Positions 9,132 to 17,646 of a DNA stretch of 64,000 nt are shown here, piece by piece. Under the pieces are notes generated by a model. It made no database searches and was not told the DNA's origin. It worked only from the letters and a program-made list of their open reading frames with translations. The position numbers were made by a program, and so were the translations under genes. Each line of letters starts with the position of its first letter. The stretch's first letter is position 1. Source of the DNA: an uncultured Rhodopila sp. (GTDB lineage Bacteria; Pseudomonadota; Alphaproteobacteria; Acetobacterales; Acetobacteraceae); the NCBI GenBank assembly GCA_903932145.1, contig CAIZFE010000065.1:1-64000 (forward strand). The letters run 5' to 3'.

Positions 9132-9213
9132 TTAAGGGATGCTTTAATAGCGCGTCACCGTATTAAAGGATATCGGCATAACGCTTAATATGGCATCACG
9201 TTATTAAAGGATA
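9132..9213 (-). promoter_or_regulatory. Two direct-repeat operator-like units in front of the Fic gene
   Basis: Two similar units of 31-32 bases lie at 9141-9172 and 9183-9213, starting 42 bases apart (four helical turns). Each has AT arms around a GC core. In the first, TTTAATA (9142-9148) and TATTAAA (9161-9167) are a perfect inverted pair. The second has TTAATA...TATTAA. Both end in TTAAAGGATA, and a further TTAAGGGAT half-site is at 9132-9140. The units begin 13 bases before the GTG start. This layout suggests an operator for a winged-helix regulator, possibly the Fic protein itself. Confidence 0.6.
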
Positions 9214-9433
9214 CGCGAAAATCCCTAACAACCGGTTAACGACGCACCCTTAATTCGGCATATTGAACAATTTGTACCATTAGGAGGCTCGTTCGGCGGC
9301 GGCGACGGTCAGGAAGAACCGTCGACCGATCCGGGGACGTCCGGCAAGGCGGACGTTCAGGCGGGCTTCAACCTGGCACTGGCAGGCGCGAGGGATACCT
9401 GAATAAGGATCTTCATTTCACGATCCCGTCTGC
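9214..9433. other. Remaining intergenic sequence between the Fic operator and the CoA-transferase gene
   Basis: I see no supported gene here. A CCCTTAA half-site near 9247 resembles those in front of the Fic gene. A short minus-strand frame starting at about 9415 is too brief and interrupted to call. No terminator with a T-run is obvious. Confidence 0.4.
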
Positions 9434-10630
9434 CTATTCCACCGGCCCAAACGCCCCTTGATCCCGCAGACAACTGATCTCTGCCGCCGACAGGCCGAGC
9501 CGATCCACCAACACCGCCTCAGTATCTGCCCCCAATCGCGGAGCGGCCGTCTCGGCCACCCCGCCCCCCTCGGCCAGTTTAAACGGTGTGCCGACAAGGT
9601 CGCGCTGGACCCCGTCCGCATCCCGCGTCTGTATCCGCATTGCGTTGGCCGCGACCTGAGGGTGCTGCATCACCTGATCCACCGTGTGCAACGGCGAGCA
9701 TGCCACGCTCCGCGCCTCGAAGCGTTCCACCCAGTATGACACTGGTTGGCGGCCGAAGCGTTCCTCCAGCATTGGGATCAGCATAGCGCGATTGTCTACC
9801 CTGGCGACGTTGCCGTGAAAGCGGGGATCGGCGGACAGATCGCTCCACTCCAACGCATCGCAGAAACGGGTCCACGCCCCGTCGTTCGGGGCGCCGGCCA
9901 GCATGTACCCATCCTGGCAGCGGAACGCCTGATACGGCACCAGGTGGCCGCTGCCCGACCCCTGCGGCACCGGCAGCACGCCGGATTGCATCCAGGAAAT
10001 GGCGTGGTAGCCCAACAGCGCCACCGCCGTTTCCAGTAACGACCCATGCACCCAGTTGCCCTGTCCGGTCGTCGCCCGCGCCAGCAACGCCGTGACGATG
10101 CCGGCATAAAGCGAAATGCCGGTGGACATGTCGATGAACGACACGCCGCACCGGATCGGCGACCCGCCCGGCGTGCCGGTCGTGGACATCACCCCCGCGA
10201 ACGCCTGCACCATCAGATCGTAGCCACGCTTGTCGGCCAGCGGACCCTCGGCGCCGTAACCGGAAATCGTCGCCACCACCAACCGAGGATTATCCGCCCG
10301 CAAACGCTCCAGGCTGATGCCAAGTCTCACAGCCGTGTCCGGCAGGAAACTGTGGATCAGCACATCAGCATCGCGGACCAGCCGCAGCAGGATGTCCCGC
10401 GCCGCCGCTTGCTTCAGATCCAGCACCAGACCGCGCTTGCCGCGGTTGACCGAGGCGAAGTTGGAACTTTGCCCATCCGGACCATGCGGCGGCCAGCCGC
10501 GGTTTTCGTCGCCGCCGGGTCCTTCCACCTTGATGACGTCCGCACCAAAATCGGCCAGCAACTGGGCACAATGTGGCCCCGCGAGAACGCGGCTTAAATC
10601 GACGACGCGTATGCCATGCAGGACTTTCAT
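9434..10630 (-). CDS. CaiB/BaiF (class III) CoA-transferase, 398 aa
   Basis: Family III CoA-transferases move CoA between carboxylic acids such as formate, oxalate, carnitine or 2-methylsuccinyl-type acids. The N-terminal LxGxRVVDLSRVLAGP box, the VIKVEGPGGDENRGWP stretch and the catalytic Asp138 in RGYDLMVQA are all present, and full family length is kept. The ATG at 10630 gives the standard N-terminus. It is alone; the next gene upstream is divergent. The acyl substrate is unknown. Confidence 0.92.
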   Translation of the reverse strand: MKVLHGIRVVDLSRVLAGPHCAQLLADFGADVIKVEGPGGDENRGWPPHGPDGQSSNFASVNRGKRGLVLDLKQAAARDILLRLVRDADVLIHSFLPDTAVRLGISLERLRADNPRLVVATISGYGAEGPLADKRGYDLMVQAFAGVMSTTGTPGGSPIRCGVSFIDMSTGISLYAGIVTALLARATTGQGNWVHGSLLETAVALLGYHAISWMQSGVLPVPQGSGSGHLVPYQAFRCQDGYMLAGAPNDGAWTRFCDALEWSDLSADPRFHGNVARVDNRAMLIPMLEERFGRQPVSYWVERFEARSVACSPLHTVDQVMQHPQVAANAMRIQTRDADGVQRDLVGTPFKLAEGGGVAETAAPRLGADTEAVLVDRLGLSAAEISCLRDQGAFGPVE

Positions 10631-10743
10631 GCGACGACCTCCCCGTATAGTCTTGTTTTCCGTATGATTCGGCCCTAACGCGGACCATACCTATGCACCT
10701 ATGACCAAACCTTGGCGCAAGCCGCCATGCAGGAGAAGCCGCA

Positions 10744-11313
10744 GTGAGTGAGTCGATGGAACGGGAGTATGAAACAATCGAGGGTCATGCCTCGCATTCC
10801 GATCCGTGGGCGCGCTGGGTGGCCATTTTGGTGTCGATGCTCGCAGCCGTTCTGGCGCTGTCGGAAATCGGCGGCAAGGCCGCGCAGAACGCCTACCTGA
10901 CGCAGCATGTCGCACTCTCGGACCAGTGGGCGTTCTACCAGGCCAAGAACCTACGCTCCGTCATGCGAACGTCAGAGGTTGCTCTGTTGTCCAGCCTGCC
11001 CAATGCCTCGGACCCTGACGTTCAGGCCCGAATCAAGGAGGCACAGGACTATATCGCCCGCATGCGCGACGATCCCAAAGGCGACTCGGGCATGAAACAG
11101 CTCGCCGCCAAGGCGAGAGAAATGGAAGCCGAACGCAATGAGGTCGAGCACCGCTACCATCATTACGAATACGCGGTCGGCGCGCTGGAAATCGCGATCG
11201 TCCTGGCATCCGTTTCGGTTGTGACACGGATGCGCGCACTCACCTTCGCAGCCGCAACCATCGGAGCCGCCGCCGCCCTTGGTTCCATCGCTATCGCGAT
11301 GCACCTGATCTGA
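10744..11313 (+). CDS. DUF4337-family membrane protein, 189 aa
   Basis: The sequence fits DUF4337. One N-terminal membrane helix (about 24-45, VAILVSMLAAVLALSEIGGK) is followed by a long charged, helical region (QWAFYQAKNLR, then AREMEAERNEVEHRYHHYEYA) and two C-terminal membrane helices at about 140-187. The function of the family is unknown. The start is GTG at 10744, supported by AGGAG 8 bases upstream. The following membrane-protein gene begins about 65 bases after the stop, so co-transcription is plausible. Confidence 0.82.
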   Translation: MSESMEREYETIEGHASHSDPWARWVAILVSMLAAVLALSEIGGKAAQNAYLTQHVALSDQWAFYQAKNLRSVMRTSEVALLSSLPNASDPDVQARIKEAQDYIARMRDDPKGDSGMKQLAAKAREMEAERNEVEHRYHHYEYAVGALEIAIVLASVSVVTRMRALTFAAATIGAAAALGSIAIAMHLI

Positions 11314-11379
11314 TTTTCTTTGACTTCATCCGAAAAAAACTATCCTAGGGCCTCACGTTCTCGTGAAAGTGGCCCTGAT

Positions 11380-11880
11380 ATGCGGAAGACGTTTTCCCGG
11401 CTGGATACCGTTTTAATCGAGCGGCTGTATCAGCCGTTGTTGGATTTCATTACGGATAGCAGCGGCGTTAGCCGCGCTGCGGCGGCTTGCTTTTGTGCTG
11501 ATATTGCATCATTAGCCTGGATTGTTTCGCGGGCAAGCGGCCTTTCCGACGCCGTGACGGCATGGAACGCCAACAGCGCCGTCGCCGGCTTCATCTTGCT
11601 GCTGCTCGGTCTCGCCGCACTGACCGGATTGCGAACGTTATTCCGGCGCGCTGGCGGAACGCAGGGAAATCCGTTACGAATAGTTATGAAACCGCACCGG
11701 GCGATTGTGTTGCTCATGCTTGTCGCGCGGTTGCTGCAACTGGAAACGTTCGCCGTGGCGGATATTGCTGATCTGGCTATGCTGACCTTCGCCACCTCGG
11801 CGCTGTATCTGGGTGCGTGTGCCCAACGACCGCCGGTCAGACGCAGTTCCGCCGCATTCGCAGCCGTCCCCGGACAATAG
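11380..11880 (+). CDS. Hypothetical membrane protein, 166 aa
   Basis: I do not recognise a family. From the ATG at 11380 the protein has about four hydrophobic segments: residues about 33-55, 70-87, 108-122 and 125-143. A basic, Ala-rich tail ends it. A TTG-initiated extension to 11320 is possible but lacks a good ribosome site. The downstream acyltransferase gene starts 16 bases after this stop, so the two probably form a transcription unit. A role in envelope polysaccharide or lipid modification is suggested only by that neighbour. Confidence 0.6.
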   Translation: MRKTFSRLDTVLIERLYQPLLDFITDSSGVSRAAAACFCADIASLAWIVSRASGLSDAVTAWNANSAVAGFILLLLGLAALTGLRTLFRRAGGTQGNPLRIVMKPHRAIVLLMLVARLLQLETFAVADIADLAMLTFATSALYLGACAQRPPVRRSSAAFAAVPGQ

Positions 11881-11896
11881 AGGCCATGTCCAACCC

Positions 11897-13084
11897 GTGA
11901 TCGTTCCACAAAGTTCAACCTCGCCAAACACAGCGCGGCTCGGTCGTGTCTTCGGGTTGGATTTCGTCCGGGCAACGGCGATCGTATTGGTGTTGGCAGC
12001 GCATTACGGGGTTTTGGTGCCGGCCTGGCTTGGCTATCCACCGAAAATTCCGCTACCGGGACTGGATGTTCAGGGGCCGGCAGCGGCATTGGGCGTCGTC
12101 GGGGTAGAACTGTTCTTCGTCCTGAGTGGTTTCCTGATTGGACGGTTGCTGCTCGACGTCGTTCGGCTTGCACCGTCATTCACCAACCTTCGCATCTTTC
12201 TGGTTCGGCGGTGGATGCGAACCGTGCCGCTTTATGGCGCATGGTTGTGCATCTCGTTGATCCTGTTTCCGCCGCCCGACCATCCTCTGCGGCATTTTGT
12301 CAGTTACCTGACATTTTCACAGAACCTTGCATGGGCAATGCCCGCATCGGGATGGTTCGGCGTGTCGTGGTCCCTGACAGCCGAGGAATGGTTCTATCTG
12401 CTGTTCAGCACCTGTGCCGTGGGCCTGGCGATGATCCGCAAAGGCGGGGCGGCGATGCTCATTTCTCTCGCGCTGGTTTGTATTGTACCGGCGGTCTTGC
12501 GTTGGAATATTCCGGATACAGTCAGTTGGGACGAAACGGTCAGAAAGATCACGATCCTGAAGCTCGATGCGATCGGGTATGGGGTTACCTTGGCCTGTTT
12601 ACGGAACGCCTGTCCACGGCTGTTTGCCTATCCGCGCTTCTGCGTAACCATTGGCGCCGCGCTTGCCGTCATGGTTTGGGCGTGCTTCTCAACAGGGACG
12701 CTGATCGTTCCCTATCATGTATTCAGAACGTTCTCCCTCAGTGTTGCCGACATCGGTTTTGCCCTGTGTATCATTGGGGCATCGAGTTGGGTACAGAGCG
12801 ACGGATGGTTCGCCCGGGTGATCCGGAAGATCAGCGACATTTCCTTTGGACTTTACGTCGTTCACCTGACGATCCTGGTCGCGGCCGGACAATGGTTGAC
12901 GTATGGCATCATACCGGTCGTGACGGGTGCCATAACGGTTACCGTCGCGTTGGCCCTGCTGTCCTGGCATTGTCTCGAGTCCCCGATCCTGCGGCTCCGT
13001 CCACGCCAGACATTTGCGACTGTAGCCGGTTACCGCGCCGATGGAAATCTGGCCCTTGGTTCGTTAACGACGGCGGCCGATTAA
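11897..13084 (+). CDS. Acyltransferase-3 (OafA/YrhL-type) integral membrane protein, about 395 aa
   Basis: Acyltransferase-3 proteins O-acylate cell-surface polysaccharides, peptidoglycan or small molecules. The hallmark N-terminal motif is present (GLDFVRATAIVLVLAAHYG, with the catalytic His). GVVGVELFFVLSGFLIGRLL and an RRWMRTVPLY segment follow, with about ten membrane helices in total. The start is uncertain. A GTG at 11897 puts the conserved motif close to the N-terminus, while a GTG at 11813 overlaps the preceding gene by 68 bases. The acceptor molecule is unknown. Confidence 0.82.
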   Translation: MIVPQSSTSPNTARLGRVFGLDFVRATAIVLVLAAHYGVLVPAWLGYPPKIPLPGLDVQGPAAALGVVGVELFFVLSGFLIGRLLLDVVRLAPSFTNLRIFLVRRWMRTVPLYGAWLCISLILFPPPDHPLRHFVSYLTFSQNLAWAMPASGWFGVSWSLTAEEWFYLLFSTCAVGLAMIRKGGAAMLISLALVCIVPAVLRWNIPDTVSWDETVRKITILKLDAIGYGVTLACLRNACPRLFAYPRFCVTIGAALAVMVWACFSTGTLIVPYHVFRTFSLSVADIGFALCIIGASSWVQSDGWFARVIRKISDISFGLYVVHLTILVAAGQWLTYGIIPVVTGAITVTVALALLSWHCLESPILRLRPRQTFATVAGYRADGNLALGSLTTAAD

Positions 13085-13106
13085 GGCGGCTCGGCCGGTC
13101 CAGGGA

Positions 13107-13766
13107 CTACGCTCCCGCTAACAGACGGAACTCTCTCTCCAAAGCCTCCGGTTCAGGATCAGTGAGCCATACAGCCGGATAATCGACCGACTCCGCCAAC
13201 TGCTGCTTGTAGATCTCGCGTGGAATCTCCCGCGCGCCGAACTGGGCCAGATGGGTCGTGACGAACTGGGTATCCAACAGCCGGAAATCCCCCAGGCGCA
13301 ACCGAGCGATCAGATGCACGAGGGCAACCTTGGAGGCGTCACGCACGAAGCTGAACATGCTTTCGCCGAAGAACACACCCCCCAGGGCAACGCCATACAA
13401 CCCGCCCACCAGAGCACCGTTCTGCCACGTCTCTACCGAGTGGGCGTGCCCCATGCGGAACAAGTCGGTGAACAGGCGTTCAATCTGCGGATTGATCCAG
13501 GTGTCGGTGCGGTCGGGAAGCGGTGTGGCGCAGCCGGCGATGGTGCCGGCGAAGTTGCGATCGGCGGTGACGGTGAAGGTGTCCGACAGAACGGTGCGCA
13601 ACAGGCGACGCGGCAGATGGAACTCGTCCAGCGGCATCACGCCACGTTTGACCGGGTCCAGCCAGAACAGTTTGTCGCCCGCCCTGCCCTCCGCCATCGG
13701 GAACAGCCCGTGGCGGTAGGCACGCAGCAACAGGTCCGTCGTGACTTCCACACTGCGTCGGGACAT
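13107..13766 (-). CDS. aat: Leucyl/phenylalanyl-tRNA--protein transferase, 219 aa
   Basis: Aat attaches Leu or Phe to proteins with N-terminal Arg or Lys, marking them for ClpAP through the N-end rule. The family signature is clear: LLRAYRHGLFPMAEG at about 12-26, WLDPVKRGVMPLD, and the conserved core GGLYGVALGGVFFGESMFS and LLDTQFVTTHLAQFGAREIPR. The ATG at 13766 gives a normal N-terminus; the open frame further upstream is not conserved in character. It is divergent from the VOC protein gene (47 bases between starts). Confidence 0.95.
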   Translation of the reverse strand: MSRRSVEVTTDLLLRAYRHGLFPMAEGRAGDKLFWLDPVKRGVMPLDEFHLPRRLLRTVLSDTFTVTADRNFAGTIAGCATPLPDRTDTWINPQIERLFTDLFRMGHAHSVETWQNGALVGGLYGVALGGVFFGESMFSFVRDASKVALVHLIARLRLGDFRLLDTQFVTTHLAQFGAREIPREIYKQQLAESVDYPAVWLTDPEPEALEREFRLLAGA

Positions 13767-13812
13767 GATCGCATAGTGCTGCTTAGGCCAACGGATGGGA
13801 AGGGCGTTGACG

Positions 13813-14220
13813 ATGTTCAGGATCAGGCACCTCGACCACCTCGTGCTGCGGGTCACCGACCTGCGCGCCATGATGGCGTTCTACACAGAGGTTTTGGGCT
13901 GTTCGGTGGAAAAAGTGCAGGAGGCACTGGGTCTGTACCAATTGCGGGCCGGAACCGCGCTAATTGATCTGGTGCCGGTGAACGGCCCGTTAGGCGCCAA
14001 AGGCGGGGCGCCACCGGGCACAGAGGGCCGCAACCTGGATCACTTCTGCCTGCGGGTGGACCCGTTCGACGCCGACGCGATCATCGGCCATCTCCGCGCG
14101 TTCGGCGCCGATCCCGCGCCGGTGGCGTCGCGCTACGGCGCCGAGGGCCAGGGTCCGTCGATCTATGTGGCGGACCCCGAGGGGAACGTCGTGGAGTTGA
14201 AGGGGCCGCCGGACGCGTAA
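13813..14220 (+). CDS. VOC-family (glyoxalase/dioxygenase-fold) protein, 135 aa
   Basis: A single vicinal-oxygen-chelate domain of the glyoxalase I type. The expected metal ligands can be placed: HLDHLVLRV at the N-terminus, LDHFCLRV in the middle and the terminal Glu in GNVVELKGP. The length is normal for a one-domain VOC protein that dimerises to form the active site. The ATG at 13813 has GGAAGG about 9 bases upstream; an ATG six codons earlier is the alternative. The substrate is unknown; glyoxalases, dioxygenases and fosfomycin-resistance proteins share this fold. Confidence 0.85.
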   Translation: MFRIRHLDHLVLRVTDLRAMMAFYTEVLGCSVEKVQEALGLYQLRAGTALIDLVPVNGPLGAKGGAPPGTEGRNLDHFCLRVDPFDADAIIGHLRAFGADPAPVASRYGAEGQGPSIYVADPEGNVVELKGPPDA

Positions 14221-14272
14221 CGGTCCTGTTTCATTACCGCATGGCCCGCCATGGCGGTGCCGCGACGGAGCC

Positions 14273-14950
14273 CTAAGGCGATTCGACCGGCTTGGCCTGC
14301 GCCGAGGCCTTGTCGTCCGGGACCGCGGCTTGTGGGGGAGCCAACGCAGCCGGTGACGAGGCTACAAGCGGCTTGGCATCGGCCGGTTGCGCCGCCGTCT
14401 CGGTCACTTCCGCCGGTTTAGGTTCCGGACTGCCAGCGTCCGGTTTAGCCGGCTCCGCCGCCACCTTCGGGGTCTCGGCCGGCTTGGCCGGCGGCGGCAC
14501 GGTATAATCCGCGACCACCCGAGCCTGTGCACCGCCAATCACCAGAACCTTCTGGCCGAGGACAAGCGGCGTCTTGTCCTTCTGCGTCACGCTGACCAGA
14601 TCGCCGTTCGGCTTGCGCACGATATATTCGAACGCGGTGGTATCGGCCGTGGCATGCTCGATGGTCGAGCCTGCGATGCCGCCCACCAGTGCCCCACCCA
14701 GCGAGGTGAACGCGCTGACCGGCCCGGCGGCGACCTGAGATCCCGCGATTCCGCCCGCCGCCGCGCCCGTCACGGTGCCGACAGTCCCGGCCGCGCTGAC
14801 GCCGACGCCACGCACGCCGACGATGACGCCTTGCTCGACCTTGTTCGCCTGCTGCGCCGCGTTGCTCGCATACGTATCCGGCGAATAGGTCGGTCCACAT
14901 CCGGAAACAGCGGCCAAAACCAATACTGATATCAAAAGACGACGGGCCAA
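14273..14950 (-). CDS. Glycine-zipper outer-membrane lipoprotein with Pro/Ala-rich tail, 225 aa
   Basis: The precursor begins with a lipoprotein signal peptide (LVLAAVSGC, Cys18). It then has a glycine-zipper segment at about 55-95 (GTVTGAAAGGIAGSQ and GGALVGGIAGSTIEH), as in SlyB/PcP-like outer-membrane lipoproteins. A small beta-rich domain (VRKPNGDLVSVTQKD and QKVLVIGGAQARVVADY) follows. The last 75 residues are Pro/Ala/Lys/Glu-rich and probably unstructured, perhaps spanning the periplasm. It is divergent from the dehydratase gene. The family is linked to envelope stress and integrity. Confidence 0.85.
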   Translation of the reverse strand: MARRLLISVLVLAAVSGCGPTYSPDTYASNAAQQANKVEQGVIVGVRGVGVSAAGTVGTVTGAAAGGIAGSQVAAGPVSAFTSLGGALVGGIAGSTIEHATADTTAFEYIVRKPNGDLVSVTQKDKTPLVLGQKVLVIGGAQARVVADYTVPPPAKPAETPKVAAEPAKPDAGSPEPKPAEVTETAAQPADAKPLVASSPAALAPPQAAVPDDKASAQAKPVESP

Positions 14951-15073
14951 TGCCTGCGCGCTCCTGTTGTTGCCGGGGCTTGGTAACCGATACGGCGGGC
15001 AATGTCACAGAAGTTTGAGGCTTGGCAGGCCTGCCTCTTCACGATGGGCACGACCGGAGCTAGCATCGCGGCC

Positions 15074-16792
15074 ATGACAAACACGCCCCCCAAACACGGT
15101 CTCGCCCTCAAGCAAGGGTTGGCCCGCAACACCGCCAACTATGGCGACAAGGATTTCGCGCTGTATCTGCGCAAGACCTTCGCCAAATCGATGGGCTACT
15201 CGCAGGCGATGCTGGACAAGCCCGTGGTCGGGATCGTCGATACCGGGTCGGATTACAACAACTGCCACCGCACCGTCCCCGAACTGATCGAGGCGGTGAA
15301 GCGCGGCGTCCTGGCCGCAGGGGGCCTGCCGCTGGCGTTCCCCACCGTGTCGTTGTGCGAGCCCTCGCTGTTCCCGACCTCCATGCACTTCCGCAACCTC
15401 GCGGCGCTGGATACCGAGGCGATGCTGACCGCCCAACCGATGGACTCGGCGGTGCTGATCGGTGGCTGCGACAAGTCGGTGCCGGCGCAGTTGATGGCCG
15501 CTGCATCGTCGGACATTCCGGCCGTGCAGTTGGTCACCGGCCCGATGCTGGCGACGCCGTTCCAGGGGGAGCGTCTGTCCGCCTGCACCGATTGCCGCCG
15601 CTATTGGGCACAATATCGCGCCGGAACCGTCTCCGAGGAACGTATCAACCTGATCGAGGGCCGGTTGGCCACGACCGCCGGCACCTGCGGCGTGATGGGC
15701 ACCGCCTCCACCATGGCGTGCCTTGCCGAGGCGTTGGGCATGATCCCGCTGGGGCATGGGTCGATCCCGGCTGTGCATGCGGATCGGTTGCGCGCGGCCG
15801 AGGAAGCGGGTGCGCTGGCGGTGCGGCTGATCGCCAACCCGATCAAGCCGTCGCAGATCATGACGGCGCATGCGATCGAGAACGCGTTGCGGGTGCTGCT
15901 GGCGTTGGGTGGGTCGACCAATGCGCTGATCCATTTGACGGCGATTGCCGGCCGGGTCGGCGTGAAAATCGATCTTCATAAACTCAACGAACTATCCGAC
16001 TCCACCCCTGTGTTGGTCGATCTAAAGCCGACCGGTGAGGGTTATATGGAGGATTTTCACGCCGCCGGTGGCATGCCCGCGCTGTTGTGGGAACTGCGAG
16101 ACCTATTGCACCTGGACCCGATCGACGTGACCGGCGTTTCGCTGGGTGAACGTCTGATCAAGCCGGACTTTGTGGATCGCCGCTACATCCGCGCCCGGTC
16201 GGAGCCGGTGTCGGCGGTGGGCGGGATCGTGTCGTTATTCGGGTCGCTGGCACCCAGGGGCGCGATCCTGAAGCGCAGCGCCGCGACGGAATCGCTGTTC
16301 GAGAAAGAAGCCCGCGCCGTGGTGTTCGACGGGTTGGAGGATCTTGCCAACCGCATCGACTCGTCGGACCTGGACGTGACGGCGGATGATATTCTGGTGT
16401 TGAAGAATGCCGGGTCTTTGACGCCGGCGGGCATGCCGGAAGCCGGATATTTGCCGATCCCGTCCCGTCTGGCGCGAGCCGGTGTGAAAGACATGGTCCG
16501 CATGAGCGACTGCCGCATGTCCGGCACCGCCTTCGGGACGATCGTTCTGCACATCACACCGGAGGCTGCCGCCGGTGGCCCGCTGGCGCTGGTGGAAAGC
16601 GGCGACCGGATCAGGTTATCCGTCAAAGACCGGTCGCTGGATCTGCTGGTTCCCGCTGCGGAATTGGACCGCCGCCGCGCGTTGTGGACGGCTCCGGCGA
16701 AACCGAAGCGCGGGTGGGACAGGCTGATCCACGAACAGGTGTTGCAGGCGGATGAGGGCTGCGATTTGGCGATGCTGCGTAAAGAGGGGTGA
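15074..16792 (+). CDS. IlvD/Edd-family dehydratase, sugar-acid type, 572 aa
   Basis: An Fe-S dehydratase of the IlvD/Edd superfamily. The three cluster cysteines are visible: Cys64 in DYNNCH, Cys132 in GGCDKSVPA and Cys205 in AGTCGVMGTAST. This pattern fits the [2Fe-2S] aldonic-acid dehydratases (arabinonate, xylonate, gluconate) at least as well as true dihydroxy-acid dehydratase, so no gene symbol is given. The ATG at 15074 is chosen over the in-frame 15002 start because the extension is unconserved-looking. The last 27 bases of coding sequence recur at 19156. A hairpin follows 8 bases after the stop. Confidence 0.9.
   Translation: MTNTPPKHGLALKQGLARNTANYGDKDFALYLRKTFAKSMGYSQAMLDKPVVGIVDTGSDYNNCHRTVPELIEAVKRGVLAAGGLPLAFPTVSLCEPSLFPTSMHFRNLAALDTEAMLTAQPMDSAVLIGGCDKSVPAQLMAAASSDIPAVQLVTGPMLATPFQGERLSACTDCRRYWAQYRAGTVSEERINLIEGRLATTAGTCGVMGTASTMACLAEALGMIPLGHGSIPAVHADRLRAAEEAGALAVRLIANPIKPSQIMTAHAIENALRVLLALGGSTNALIHLTAIAGRVGVKIDLHKLNELSDSTPVLVDLKPTGEGYMEDFHAAGGMPALLWELRDLLHLDPIDVTGVSLGERLIKPDFVDRRYIRARSEPVSAVGGIVSLFGSLAPRGAILKRSAATESLFEKEARAVVFDGLEDLANRIDSSDLDVTADDILVLKNAGSLTPAGMPEAGYLPIPSRLARAGVKDMVRMSDCRMSGTAFGTIVLHITPEAAAGGPLALVESGDRIRLSVKDRSLDLLVPAAELDRRRALWTAPAKPKRGWDRLIHEQVLQADEGCDLAMLRKEG
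16756..16782 (+). repeat. 27-bp direct repeat, copy 1 (inside the dehydratase 3' end)
   Basis: This 27-base stretch of the dehydratase C-terminus (encoding GCDLAMLRK) recurs without mismatch at 19156-19182, exactly 2,400 bases away. The bases just beyond it to the right (AAAGAGGGGTGA against AAGGACAGCTGA) are also similar and end in a stop codon in the same frame. To the left the similarity stops abruptly. Confidence 0.9.
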
Positions 16793-16800
16793 ACGGTAAA

Positions 16801-16844
16801 CATTCGGCAGGCTGGTGGGCAAGCGCCAACCAGACTGCCGAATG
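16801..16844 (+). terminator. Strong stem-loop downstream of the dehydratase gene
   Basis: The arms CATTCGGCAGGCTGGT (16801-16816) and ACCAGACTGCCGAATG (16829-16844) pair over 16 positions with one mismatch around a 12-base loop. It begins 8 bases after the stop codon, the usual place for an intrinsic terminator or a message-stabilising hairpin. No run of T follows, so termination would have to be factor-assisted. Confidence 0.6.
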
Positions 16845-17076
16845 GTCCTAAAATGCCACCCTTCTGATTGGTAATGTCTCGGTTAGGCATGTCTCTGTCG
16901 GGAGAACGAAGCGACCGTCAACCATGGCTTTGTCAATTCACTGTGCTTCAAGGTCCCGGACTGTGACGATTCGACACCATTCGCGCGGGAAGATCAAAAC
17001 CGATGGGTGTCCAAAGACGGCTCTCGGAAGGACATAGGATCGACACTGGCGATGTGCGAACCTGTTCCGTAAGAAA
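16845..17076. other. Non-coding stretch at the left side of the AT-richer islet
   Basis: No supported gene. The base composition shifts here from the GC-rich dehydratase gene to a visibly AT-richer sequence that continues through the two lipoprotein genes. The only long minus-strand frame (16938-17159) overlaps the FlgO-like gene and looks random. Confidence 0.5.
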
Positions 17077-17646
17077 TTACGTACCGTGTTGTTCCAAGAG
17101 TTCCGCAACTTCGCGATGAGGCACCACGTAATCAACTCCCGCAATGATGTTGCCATCATAGGCAGAAATAAACTTCAGGCTAATATAAACCTTCTGCAAG
17201 GTTGTAGTGTAAGTTCCTGTCAGAATGACCGCGACGTTCCGCGGCGGCAAGATTGCCTTGGAATCACGGGAAAGAAGGAACTCACCTTGATTTTTTTGGA
17301 GACTCACGGCATTCCGCAGCCGGATTTCTGACGTGGCATAGCCGTCTTGAACGAGACGGGTCCGGATCATGTCTGCCACGATATTTCCAAAGGCCGAACT
17401 TTGGTCCAGGTTCTGGACATCTGCAAGCGAAGTGACGACGACTGGCGTGGCTTTATCGATCCCTGACGCCGCACCAGTGATCTGATCGATCGCGCGATAC
17501 GTCAATGTACCGAAGTCACCAGTGATGTAGTCTGGACTGGCAGGCGTCACCAAATGAACGTCCGCGCAGCCCGCCACCGCCAAACCCAGCGGCAGGATAA
17601 TCGCCAACCACCGCAGAATACAACGCATATGTGCCTCGCTGGTCAT
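17077..17646 (-). CDS. FlgO-domain lipoprotein, 189 aa
   Basis: The sequence has the FlgO-type pattern: VVVTSLADVQNL, then a GNIVADMIRTRLVQDGY helix, GEFLLSRDSKAI, and the strand VAVILTGTYTTTLQKVYISLKFI. FlgO is a surface lipoprotein first described beside flagellar genes in Vibrio, but homologues occur away from flagella. The signal peptide ends in LAVAGC (Cys27 from the start at 17646). The start overlaps the previous stop (ATGA), so the two lipoproteins are translationally coupled. No flagellar gene is in the window. The gene sits in the AT-richer islet, a sign of possible transfer. Confidence 0.82.
   Translation of the reverse strand: MTSEAHMRCILRWLAIILPLGLAVAGCADVHLVTPASPDYITGDFGTLTYRAIDQITGAASGIDKATPVVVTSLADVQNLDQSSAFGNIVADMIRTRLVQDGYATSEIRLRNAVSLQKNQGEFLLSRDSKAILPPRNVAVILTGTYTTTLQKVYISLKFISAYDGNIIAGVDYVVPHREVAELLEQHGT

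Noticed and set aside
15005-15979. Minus-strand 324-codon frame
   Set aside because: It is antisense to the dehydratase gene, whose Fe-S cysteines and family motifs are unmistakable.
15074-16792. Calling the dehydratase ilvD
   Set aside because: Family membership is clear, but the cysteine pattern fits sugar-acid dehydratases as well, and no branched-chain synthesis genes are adjacent.
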